A DNA stretch of 39,653 nt, taken from the NCBI GenBank assembly GCA_002449555.1, contig DJXA01000048.1, forward strand, positions 1-39,653, given 5' to 3'. Below the pieces are notes generated by a model. It ran no database searches. It saw only the letters and a list, made by a program, of their open reading frames with translations, and was not told where the DNA came from. The DNA comes from Atopobiaceae bacterium UBA7016. Its GTDB lineage: Bacteria > Actinomycetota > Coriobacteriia > Coriobacteriales > Atopobiaceae. Numbering within the stretch: position 1 is the stretch's first letter; every line of letters begins with the position of its first letter. A program made the position numbers and the translations under genes. Of this stretch, positions 9,341-15,769 are shown in pieces.

Positions 9341-9839
9341 CTTCCCTCGCCTTCTCGGCGCGCGCCCTCATCTTGGACTGTAGGTAGTCCTTGAGGCCGC
9401 GCTTCCTCGTCTCGTTGCGCTCCCGCGCGTCCAGAATCACGGGCTGCGGGTACTCGTGCGCCTGTCGGCGCTTGGAGAAGGCGTTGAGCACGGGTGCCGT
9501 CGCGAGGATGGCCTGGTATGCGTACATGCCGTGGAGCCACGCCACGCGGTTCTCGCGGTCGGCCCTCAGCCTGTCGGCCTCGCGGTACGCCGCGACCTCC
9601 ATGGGGTCGCCGTCCCAGTACGTGGCCGAGTCCATGCCGAGGGCGAGCGCCTTCGGCCAGAACTCGTCAAGCGTCTTGGAGAGCGAGCCTTGGCTCCCGC
9701 CACCGGACTTCTGGGGCCTTAGACCAGCTTCCAGCTTCCGGTGGCTTCGGTAGGGTCTGCGACGAGCGAGTTGATGGGTGCCATGTACAGCTCCACGAGG
9801 GCGGGCATCAGCTCGTCCTTGTGCGGCATGGCCTGCCAC
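9333..9839 (-). CDS. Tail assembly chaperone, downstream (shifted) frame
   Basis: This open frame carries the second half of a G/GT-type chaperone. Its first 43 or so codons overlap the upstream chaperone gene and encode an Arg/His-rich shadow, so they are probably not translated as such. Real protein sequence begins near 9720 with KSGGGSQGSLSKTLDEFWPKA and continues through a helical domain (READRLRADRENRVAWLHGMYAYQ). No convincing start codon with a ribosome site lies at that junction. It is in the -1 frame relative to the upstream gene, so expression by programmed -1 frameshifting is likely. It overlaps the tape measure start by 8 bp. The extended product probably coats the tape measure during tail assembly. 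Confidence 0.75.
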   Translation of the reverse strand: MAGHAAQGRADARPRGAVHGTHQLARRRPYRSHRKLEAGLRPQKSGGGSQGSLSKTLDEFWPKALALGMDSATYWDGDPMEVAAYREADRLRADRENRVAWLHGMYAYQAILATAPVLNAFSKRRQAHEYPQPVILDARERNETRKRGLKDYLQSKMRARAEKAREDG

Positions 9840-10117
9840 ACGTCGAGGCGCTGCTTGGCGGTCATGGACGGGTGCTTGGCCTCGAACGCGCCGACTACCA
9901 GCGCCTCGATGGCGGTGGCGGGCATCAGGTCGATGCTCGACACGTTGAAGCCGTCGCGCTCCATCTTCTTGACCGTGGTGCGGGTGAAGGTCAGCGTGTA
10001 CTCCCTGCCGTCAAGCTCGACGATTGCCTTGGTGTGCTCCGTCGCCTCGGTTGCGGTAGCGATGGCGTCCTCTGCCATCTCCTCGTCGGTCGCCTCGCGC
10101 AGCTTGCTCTCTGCCAT
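9719..10117 (-). CDS. Tail assembly chaperone, upstream frame (G-like)
   Basis: This 132-residue protein has an acidic N-terminus, then VELDGREYTLTFTRTTVKKMERDGFNV, matching the pattern of small tail-assembly chaperones that follow the tail tube gene in Gram-positive phages (DUF5055-like; the name is recalled, not searched). Its ATG at 10117 is preceded by AGAGAGGGG. The final codons overlap an open -1 frame, and a perfect tandem repeat GGAAGCTGGAAGCTGG (9724-9739) ends just before the TAA. The gene order tail tube, this gene, shifted frame, tape measure is diagnostic of the G/GT arrangement. Confidence 0.85.
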   Translation of the reverse strand: MAESKLREATDEEMAEDAIATATEATEHTKAIVELDGREYTLTFTRTTVKKMERDGFNVSSIDLMPATAIEALVVGAFEAKHPSMTAKQRLDVWQAMPHKDELMPALVELYMAPINSLVADPTEATGSWKLV

Positions 10118-10148
10118 CTCTGTTTCCCCTCTCTAAGACGTGGATGGA

Positions 10149-10583
10149 CTAGCTGACGGTGATCTCGGTGGTGCTAAAGGAAATGTCCGAGGTCAGGTTG
10201 ATGGTGGTGACCATCTCGCGGGCGTCGTTCACGCCGCCTCCGCTGACGGCCACGGTGAGGTAGCCGTTGAACTCGAAAACGCCCTCGGAGCCGACCTTGT
10301 TGGCTGCGGAGCTGCCGAACGCCACGGCGTAGGTGCCCTCGTTGCCCTCAAGCTCCTTGCCAGCCTGGAAGTCGGTCTTGTCGTAGTTGGACGTGAACTC
10401 CACGTTGTCGGTGTCCTGCAGGCCCGGCACGGAGTGGCGCACGTGGTCGGAGAGCGTGGTCACGTCGATGGACTCGGGAGCGCCGCCGAGGTCGGAGTAG
10501 TCCTTGATGGGGTAGAGGATGCTGTAGGTGCTTCCGCTCTTGGAGAGAAGGAAAGTGTCGATGGTGCTGGTGGGCGTGGACAT
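10149..10583 (-). CDS. Major tail (tube) protein
   Basis: This 144-residue protein starts MSTPTSTIDTFLLSK, with GAGGAGG 7 nt before the ATG at 10583. An earlier in-frame start at 10643 would add a non-conserved Arg-rich leader and is rejected. The middle has APESIDVTTLSDHVRHSVPGLQD and later GVFEFNGYLTVAVSGGGVNDA, features of phage tail tube proteins: early beta strands, a TTLSD segment and a Ser/Gly-rich end. It lies between the tail terminator-like gene and the chaperones, as expected for the hexameric tube subunit. Copy B of the post-stop element lies immediately upstream. Confidence 0.88.
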   Translation of the reverse strand: MSTPTSTIDTFLLSKSGSTYSILYPIKDYSDLGGAPESIDVTTLSDHVRHSVPGLQDTDNVEFTSNYDKTDFQAGKELEGNEGTYAVAFGSSAANKVGSEGVFEFNGYLTVAVSGGGVNDAREMVTTINLTSDISFSTTEITVS

Positions 10584-10615
10584 GGTTGCGCCTCCTCGCG
10601 CTAGTCGTTGCATGT

Positions 10616-10667
10616 CCCCATGAGGTTCGCGCCCACGGGCCACCTACCTGCGGTCAAGCGCACGGGG
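10616..10667 (-). promoter_or_regulatory. Post-stop conserved 14-mer plus hairpin, copy B
   Basis: On the minus strand GTGCGCTTGACCGC (10650-10663) starts 5 nt after the TAG of the tail terminator-like gene. CCCCGTG (10661-10667) can pair with CATGGGG (10616-10622), one G-T wobble, enclosing the motif. It lies just before the tail tube ribosome-binding site, so it could modulate expression of the most abundant tail protein. This is inference. Confidence 0.5.
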
Positions 10668-10668
10668 C

Positions 10669-11061
10669 CTAGCGCGCCACCATTCCCCGCGCGTCCACCG
10701 CGCCGCGCCACCTGACCACGTAGCGCTCGATGGTCTTGTCCGCTGGCGGCACGCGCTCGAAGGTCGTGCGGTGCCAGCCCCACGAGGACATGAGCGCGTC
10801 GCACGCCTTGGCTATCTCCTTGGCCTGCCTGCGGCTGACGTTGCTGTATGCCTGTGCCTCGAAGATGCAGATGGTGCGGGCCTCTATCCTGCCCGACTCA
10901 GCGTCGCGCTCGTCAACCGCCGAGTCGGTCATATCGAAGGAGACGGTCGGGAACTCTGGCTTTCCGGGCTTGTCCGCGCTGACAACCTTGATGTCCTCGA
11001 ACTGCTCGCCCAGCGCCGTCGCCAGCGCGTCGAAAATCGGTGCCTCGAAGTCGTTCATCAT
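10669..11061 (-). CDS. Tail terminator / tail completion-like protein
   Basis: This 130-residue protein begins MMNDFEAPIFDALATALGEQF; an AGGAG precedes the paired ATGs at 11061 and 11058, and either could be used. FPTVSFDMTDSAVDERDAESGR and IEARTICIFEAQAYSN, followed by an Arg/Lys-rich helix, match the alpha/beta fold of small tail terminator or minor capsid proteins that precede the tail tube gene. Its place in the series connector, head closure, HK97-gp10-like, terminator, tube supports this. It would cap the tail tube and join it to the head. The call is mainly positional. Confidence 0.68.
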   Translation of the reverse strand: MMNDFEAPIFDALATALGEQFEDIKVVSADKPGKPEFPTVSFDMTDSAVDERDAESGRIEARTICIFEAQAYSNVSRRQAKEIAKACDALMSSWGWHRTTFERVPPADKTIERYVVRWRGAVDARGMVAR

Positions 11062-11066
11062 CGCTC

Positions 11067-11594
11067 CTAACCGGGCTGGCTGGCCCTGATGCCAGCACGC
11101 CCGCCGCTCGCTATCTCGGCCATCATCACCGACGCGCCATCGCGGCGCATTGCCTCCGCTGCCTTCGCCATGAAGCCGGAGCCGGGGCGTCCCCACGTGT
11201 GGCGATAGGTTCCGTCGCCCACGGGGTACCACCAGCCCTCTAGGTCGTGGCCCATGCCGTCGAGCACGTAGTTGGACGCAAGGGCAGTCTCCGCGTCCAT
11301 CGGGGTGGGGAAGCCGTTGAACAGGCCGACGATGCCGACGCCGAACTCCTCGTAGCTCGCGCGCTCGCCGTCAACCACGAGGGCCGCGCCGCGCTCAGTG
11401 TCCTCGACGCGGATTGCCGCCGCGACGGTCGTGGACGTGCACTCGGCCTGCGCGACGGGCAGGCCGACGCGCTCGCACACGGCCCTAGCACCCTCGCGCA
11501 TGCCAGACCTGACGCCTCTGGCCTCGGCGTGAATCTCCCTTGACAGCTCCGCGAGGTCGCGGGCGTTCAGGCCGACCCTGCGCCTGCGGGCCAT
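11067..11594 (-). CDS. HK97 gp10-like head-tail joining protein
   Basis: The frame gives 175 residues from the ATG at 11594 (MARRRRVGLNARDLAELSREI), 2 bp after the previous stop. The longer frame upstream is a shadow. The N-terminal helix is followed by a segment about susceptibility to a host environment (ASYEEFGVGIVGLFNGFPTP, then GRPGSGFMAKAAEAMRRDG), the FMxxA-type ending seen in HK97-gp10 family proteins. These connect neck and tail in siphophages. The insertion carrying WWYPVGDGTYRHTWG is longer than in many family members. Assignment relies on position plus the C-terminal motif. Confidence 0.66.
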   Translation of the reverse strand: MARRRRVGLNARDLAELSREIHAEARGVRSGMREGARAVCERVGLPVAQAECTSTTVAAAIRVEDTERGAALVVDGERASYEEFGVGIVGLFNGFPTPMDAETALASNYVLDGMGHDLEGWWYPVGDGTYRHTWGRPGSGFMAKAAEAMRRDGASVMMAEIASGGRAGIRASQPG

Positions 11595-11596
11595 GC

Positions 11597-12007
11597 CTAC
11601 TCGCCCCTCGCGGTGCGGATGCCGAGCTGCACGTAGTGCGGGGACGGGCTGACGCGCTCGACCACGAACGACCTCTCCCAAGCCGCGTCGGTCGGCCTGC
11701 CAGCGGCCATGTCCCACTCAGGCGCGGAGTCCAGCCACACGCGCCAGCCGACCTCCACGCCGAGCCTCGCGCACTCGTCGCGGTCGATGGCGATGATGAG
11801 GTCGTAGTCGGTCGCGGTGCCGAACGGTGCGCCGTTGGCGAAGCCCTGCGGCGGGTTCACGTTCGCGCGGATGCGCACGGGCGTGCCCCAGCCCTGCACG
11901 AACTCGCCCGTGCGGTAGCCGTCCTCGTCCACCAGCTCCGTCAGCGTCCCCGTTGGGCTGAGCAGCCACGCCACGCGCCAGCGGTTCCTCGGCATGACGC
12001 GCAGCAT
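11597..12007 (-). CDS. Head closure / stopper protein
   Basis: This 136-residue protein starts MLRVMPRNRWRVAWLLSPTG at the ATG at 12007, 2 bp after the connector stop. It is beta-rich (TELVDEDGYRTGEFVQGWGT and YDLIIAIDRDECARLGVEVG) and ends VERVSPSPHYVQLGIRTARG, typical of SPP1 gp16-like stopper proteins that close the portal channel and recruit the tail. The reading fits the conserved neck gene order. No enzymatic function is expected. Confidence 0.65.
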   Translation of the reverse strand: MLRVMPRNRWRVAWLLSPTGTLTELVDEDGYRTGEFVQGWGTPVRIRANVNPPQGFANGAPFGTATDYDLIIAIDRDECARLGVEVGWRVWLDSAPEWDMAAGRPTDAAWERSFVVERVSPSPHYVQLGIRTARGE

Positions 12008-12009
12008 GG

Positions 12010-12420
12010 CTACACCACCGCCGCGATGGGGACTATGCGTTGCAGCAGCCCGCTCGGCACGTATGCGTCGGCGGCATCCCACGCGCGGTAGATGCCGTTC
12101 TCGCGGCTGGCCGTCTGGCCGTCCGCGCCGTGCTTCCACCACATCGCCGCCGCGATCTCAAGCGCGAGCTGGTTGTAGCGCGTCTCCCACGGCTCCGAGA
12201 GCGGGTCTTCGCTGTAGGGGTGGCGGCGCGTCAGCACCAGCTCCCTCGCGCGTGCCACGTACTCCTCGCACGTCTCGTCGGGAACCTCGGCGCTCGTATC
12301 GTCGATAAGGACGCGGAAGCGGCCAACCCAGTCGAACTCGTCGCGCTCGCGGACGAGCTGCACAACGGTGTCGCCGACCACGTACCTCGGCTCGTAGACC
12401 TCAAGCGTCTCATCTGCCAT
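12010..12420 (-). CDS. Head-tail connector (adaptor) protein
   Basis: This 136-residue protein uses the ATG at 12420 (MADETLEVYEPRYVVGD) with TGGAG 7 nt upstream; an alternative 12 nt earlier has poorer spacing. It is helical with CEEYVARARELVLTRRHPYSE and ETRYNQLALEIAAAMWWKHGADGQ, the short-helix pattern of gp6/gp15-type connectors that dock on the portal. It is the first gene after the major capsid protein and its terminator-like hairpin. Function is inferred from helix content and order. Confidence 0.68.
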   Translation of the reverse strand: MADETLEVYEPRYVVGDTVVQLVRERDEFDWVGRFRVLIDDTSAEVPDETCEEYVARARELVLTRRHPYSEDPLSEPWETRYNQLALEIAAAMWWKHGADGQTASRENGIYRAWDAADAYVPSGLLQRIVPIAAVV

Positions 12421-12443
12421 CGCTGGCTCCAATCGTTAGAGGG

Positions 12444-12470
12444 AAGGCCCGCCCACTAGGGACGGGCCTT
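12444..12470 (-). terminator. Hairpin after the major capsid gene
   Basis: AAGGCCCG (12444-12451) pairs with CGGGCCTT (12463-12470), extended inward by CCC/GGG with a single bulge. On the minus strand it is followed by CCCTCT rather than a T run, so it is a weak or partial terminator or an mRNA-stabilising hairpin. Its position, just after the most highly expressed head gene, suits partial termination that lowers expression of the neck genes. Confidence 0.65.
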
Positions 12471-12498
12471 CTCGGGTTCCTAGCCGTGTCGCGGGCGA

Positions 12499-13488
12499 CT
12501 AGCCCTGCGTGGTGACGGACACGATGCCGACGTTCTTGGCGTTGTCCACGAGCGACCAGCGCGCGGATGCGGTGAGCTGGGCGTCGGTCGGGGACATGGT
12601 GTAGCCGCTCGTGGGCTTGCTGTAGGAGAAGCCCTCGGGGTGCACGGTCTGGCGAACGCGGGTGTACAGCATGTTCATGCCGCCGTTGGTGGCCGCGTCG
12701 CGGGCGACCTCGACGGGCTGCTCGACGGGCGCGGTGGCGTGGCGCAGCGCGCCGGGCGCGAACAGGAACGAGGTGTAGGTCGCGGGAGTCTCGCCGGAGG
12801 CGGCGGTGTGCGGCATGCCATCATCGACCACGACGGTCATGCCGTTCATGTCGGCGATGTTGAGCTGGCGCTCGATGCCCATGGGGTCGGTGTACTTGCG
12901 GTACTGCAGGAGCTGCAGGTCGGCGAGCTGGTTGGCGACCTTGGAGTGCATGATGGCGAGCGTGAGCAGGTTGCCGTTGTCGCCAAGGGCCTCCTGGGCG
13001 GCGTCGCCGAAGTCCGTGGCGGTCGGGACTGCCGTGCGCGTGACCTTGTGGCTGGACATCGCGGAGACATCGAGGACGGCGTTGGTGATGCCGATGATGA
13101 CGCTCTGCAGGTACTTGGACCAGTAGCGCCCGACCTGGGAGACGATGGAGGCCATCGGGTCTGCGCCGGAGTTGAAGTCGCGGATGAACTGCTTCTCCTC
13201 CCAGCCCTTGGCACGGCCAAAGACGATGCCCGTCTCGGCCTTGCCCTCGGTGGCCTCGGTGGTGATGTTGGTCGCGCCGTTGTAGTTCACGGGCGCGGTG
13301 TCGGCGAGGACGCCGTACAGGGGCACGGTGTACTGGTCGGAGCCGTTGGAGATGAGTCCGGCGATGGTGGGGTCCTCGACCATTGCGCCGGAGTCGAGGA
13401 AGGCGGTCAGCGTCGGGTCCTTGAGCTGACGCCAGTTGTACAGGAATACGTCCTCGTCAAACGGGAAGTTGAGGTAGGTGCCTGCCAT
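12499..13488 (-). CDS. Major capsid protein
   Basis: This 329-residue protein directly follows the scaffold gene and has the strongest ribosome site in the operon (AGGAGG, 8 nt from the ATG). The N-terminus MAGTYLNFPFDEDVFLYNWR and the segment LTAFLDSGAMVEDPTIAGLISN followed by VPLYGVLADTAPVNYNGATNI match major capsid proteins of Gram-positive siphophages of the HK97 fold. ITNAVLDVSAMSSHKV and the later NIADMNGMTVVVDDGMP are core-like beta segments. No N-terminal delta domain is fused, because a separate scaffold is encoded. Confidence 0.9.
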   Translation of the reverse strand: MAGTYLNFPFDEDVFLYNWRQLKDPTLTAFLDSGAMVEDPTIAGLISNGSDQYTVPLYGVLADTAPVNYNGATNITTEATEGKAETGIVFGRAKGWEEKQFIRDFNSGADPMASIVSQVGRYWSKYLQSVIIGITNAVLDVSAMSSHKVTRTAVPTATDFGDAAQEALGDNGNLLTLAIMHSKVANQLADLQLLQYRKYTDPMGIERQLNIADMNGMTVVVDDGMPHTAASGETPATYTSFLFAPGALRHATAPVEQPVEVARDAATNGGMNMLYTRVRQTVHPEGFSYSKPTSGYTMSPTDAQLTASARWSLVDNAKNVGIVSVTTQG

Positions 13489-13500
13489 TTTTCAGTCCTC

Positions 13501-14094
13501 CTAGATTTGGGTGAAGCGCTTGAACGCCTCGGGGTTCTCGGCCTTGAAGGCCACCTGCTCGGAGTAGGTCATGGCGTCGAAGCGCTCCTTGGTCACCGCC
13601 GCGCCGCCGTCGCCGCCCGCGCCAGCGCCGGGGGCGGGGGTGCTCGCAAGCACGTCACGCACGGCGGCGTCGGTAGCGGCCTTGGCCTGCGCGGCCACGA
13701 GGGCCACGAGCGCGTTTGCGCGCTCCACGGTCTTGCCCGAGTCCTCGGAAACCAGCGAGTCGATGAGCGGGCCGTACTGGTCGGCGGTCATGCCCGCCTT
13801 GACCAAGACCTGCTCGGCGTCGAGGCGGGCGCTCTTGCGGGCGTAGTCTTGCTGCGCCCTGTTCGCGGCCTCAAGCGCCTCCTGCAGACGCTCCTGGTCG
13901 GACAGCCCTGCCTGCCGCTGCTGCTCCCACTCGGCCTCCTTGGCCGCGTATGCGTCGAGCTGCTGCTGCATGCGGGCGATGCTGCCCTTGTCCTGGCTCA
14001 CGCTCTGGCTGTGCGCCTTGAGGATGTCCCCAAGGGCCTCGTCGCTCACTGTGTCGCCTAGAATCTGGCGAAGCCTCTCACGGTCAAATGCCAT
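13501..14094 (-). CDS. Capsid scaffolding protein
   Basis: This 197-residue, highly charged, predicted helical protein lies between portal and major capsid genes. Residues 35-110 form a long coiled-coil candidate (ARMQQQLDAYAAKEAEWEQQ onward). A Gly/Ala/Pro linker near 150-165 leads to the C-terminal EQVAFKAENPEAFKRF, a basic helix of the kind that binds the coat protein. GAGGAGGGG precedes the ATG. It organises procapsid assembly and is then expelled or degraded; no protease motif is visible here or in neighbours. Confidence 0.85.
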   Translation of the reverse strand: MAFDRERLRQILGDTVSDEALGDILKAHSQSVSQDKGSIARMQQQLDAYAAKEAEWEQQRQAGLSDQERLQEALEAANRAQQDYARKSARLDAEQVLVKAGMTADQYGPLIDSLVSEDSGKTVERANALVALVAAQAKAATDAAVRDVLASTPAPGAGAGGDGGAAVTKERFDAMTYSEQVAFKAENPEAFKRFTQI

Positions 14095-14097
14095 TCC

Positions 14098-15600
14098 TTA
14101 CCCCTCCTCTTGGGTCTGCTTTTTTCTGGGGGTCGCTTCCCCGTCTCCCGCGACGGCCTCGCCGTCGCCCGTATCCGCAGCGGCCTGCTGGGAAGCAGCC
14201 GCCCTCTCGGCCTGAATCGCCGACCACTCGCGCACGAGGTCACCGAACGCCTCGGGGTCGGGGGCGATGCCCGACACCTCTGCGGCGAGCGTCGGCGGCA
14301 CGCCGTTCTGCACGAGGGTCACGTAGACCTGCGCCTTGCCCTGCGTGTTCTCGTAGTTGCGGCGCGTGAAGTTGATGTCTATGTCGGACGGCCTGACCTC
14401 GATGCCGTCAGTGCGGCGCAGCACCCCGCACGCCATCGCGAGGAAGCGGCGCTCGGAGCGGCAGAAGGTCACCTCGTAGTCCTTGGCCCGCGTCTCCGTG
14501 AGCGACCAGCCGTCGCGCAGCGTGACCGCGATGCCCGTGTCCGACGTGGAGGCCGCGCCGCCGATGTTCGACGGCATGCCCACGATGCGGAGCACGGTCT
14601 TGTACAGGTGGTCAACGAGGGTCTGCGTGTCGCTCTGGCTCAGCTCGGCGGTCAGCAGCTCTATGTCTGCCTTGGCGCTGTCCGCGTCGAATATCTGGAT
14701 GGCCCCCTTGTCGCGCAGCTCGTCGAAGGCCGCGCGGCGCTCCTCCTTGGTCGCGCCCAGCTCCACGTTCTTCAAGACCATGAGGCTCTGCACGAACTGC
14801 GTAACGCCGTCCACGCGGTCGCTCTCGACCTCGTTGATGGCGTTGAGCAGGGGTATGACCTTCTCGAACGCGCCCGTACGGTCGCTGTTCGCGGGGTACT
14901 CCACGATGGGCACGCCGCCGCATGCGTGCGGGCGCTCATCCAAGACCTCGTAGGTCTGGGCGTCCACGCGCCAGCAGGTGTCCGACGAGTAGACCGTCCA
15001 CTCGCGCGGCTCGCCGAGCGGGCCGTAGGACACCACCGCGCCCAGCATCGGCTCGTTGGACACGTCGTTGGTGTAGACCACGAGCGTTCTGCGGGGGTCG
15101 AGGGAGCGCAGCATCAGCGGCTCGTCGGGGCGTCCCGTGGGCAGCATCAGGCGATAGGCGGTGCCGCAGACCATGCCCCACTGGCACAGGTCGCGGTCTA
15201 CCGCGTGCTTGCCGCAGTCGGCCATGATGGCGTTGAGCGCGCTGACGGAGTGCGCCTGCCTGTCCGCGTCGGCGGTCAGCAGCTCGTGGGTGTCGCCCAC
15301 GGGCCTAGAGACGTACTTAACGGGGTCGCCGAGCTGGTAGCCCACCTTGAAGGACACGATCTCGTCGGCGCGGTTCTCGACCACGCGGCTGTCTATCTCG
15401 GGCCGCACCTCCTTGGAACGCCCGAGGATGGGCTGGTAGCCGAGGAAGTACCGGTGCAGCGCGTCTATGTCGAGCGAGTTCTGCGCGTGCTCAAGGTAGG
15501 ACGCGCGCATGATGTCGCCCACGGTGTCGCGGGTCAGCGGGGTCGGGTCGCAGACGATGCGATGCCTGCCCACCCTGCTCGTGACCATTCCCTCTGCCAT
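14098..15600 (-). CDS. Portal protein (SPP1 gp6-like)
   Basis: This 500-residue protein sits downstream of the large terminase. Features of the SPP1-type portal family include an N-terminal YLEHAQNSLDIDALHRYFLGYQPILGR segment, the wing region ENRADEIVSFKVGYQLGDPVKYV, and a long stem and crown with NAINEVESDRVDGVTQFVQSLMVLKNVE, the phrase that runs through these portals. The C-terminal 60 residues are Ala/Gln/Asp-rich. It is the dodecameric DNA channel at one capsid vertex. GGGAGGCGG precedes the ATG. Confidence is high from motif and synteny. Confidence 0.92.
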   Translation of the reverse strand: MAEGMVTSRVGRHRIVCDPTPLTRDTVGDIMRASYLEHAQNSLDIDALHRYFLGYQPILGRSKEVRPEIDSRVVENRADEIVSFKVGYQLGDPVKYVSRPVGDTHELLTADADRQAHSVSALNAIMADCGKHAVDRDLCQWGMVCGTAYRLMLPTGRPDEPLMLRSLDPRRTLVVYTNDVSNEPMLGAVVSYGPLGEPREWTVYSSDTCWRVDAQTYEVLDERPHACGGVPIVEYPANSDRTGAFEKVIPLLNAINEVESDRVDGVTQFVQSLMVLKNVELGATKEERRAAFDELRDKGAIQIFDADSAKADIELLTAELSQSDTQTLVDHLYKTVLRIVGMPSNIGGAASTSDTGIAVTLRDGWSLTETRAKDYEVTFCRSERRFLAMACGVLRRTDGIEVRPSDIDINFTRRNYENTQGKAQVYVTLVQNGVPPTLAAEVSGIAPDPEAFGDLVREWSAIQAERAAASQQAAADTGDGEAVAGDGEATPRKKQTQEEG

Positions 15601-15702
15601 GCGCCGCCTCCCGCGTGTCCGTCAGCCGTGGCGTGGCGACGCGGGGAGAGAGGGGTTGCCCCGCGCCGCCGTCCTCCGGGCGGGCGGGCGCTCTCCGGCA
15701 TC

Positions 15703-15765
15703 CCGACCGCTCGCGCCACCTGTGACGCTACGGCGCAGGTGGGGGCGGTCGGCGGTCAAGCGCAC
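15703..15765 (-). promoter_or_regulatory. Post-stop conserved 14-mer plus hairpin, copy C
   Basis: GTGCGCTTGACCGC (minus strand, 15752-15765) starts 4 nt after the large terminase TGA. It is followed by a perfect 8-bp stem CCGACCGC/GCGGTCGG (15745-15752 with 15703-15710), with an inner CCACCTG/CAGGTGG stem. The remaining 100 bp before the portal gene are GC-rich and hold no gene. Confidence 0.55.
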
Positions 15766-15769
15766 GGGG

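Noticed and set aside
10613..10643. Earlier start of the tail tube gene at 10643
   Set aside because: It adds an Arg/Gly-rich leader across the post-stop element and has no ribosome site; the ATG at 10583 has GAGGAGG.
12640..14061. 473-codon plus-strand frame over capsid and scaffold genes
   Set aside because: Gly/Val/Leu-rich shadow crossing two clear minus-strand genes and their ribosome sites.
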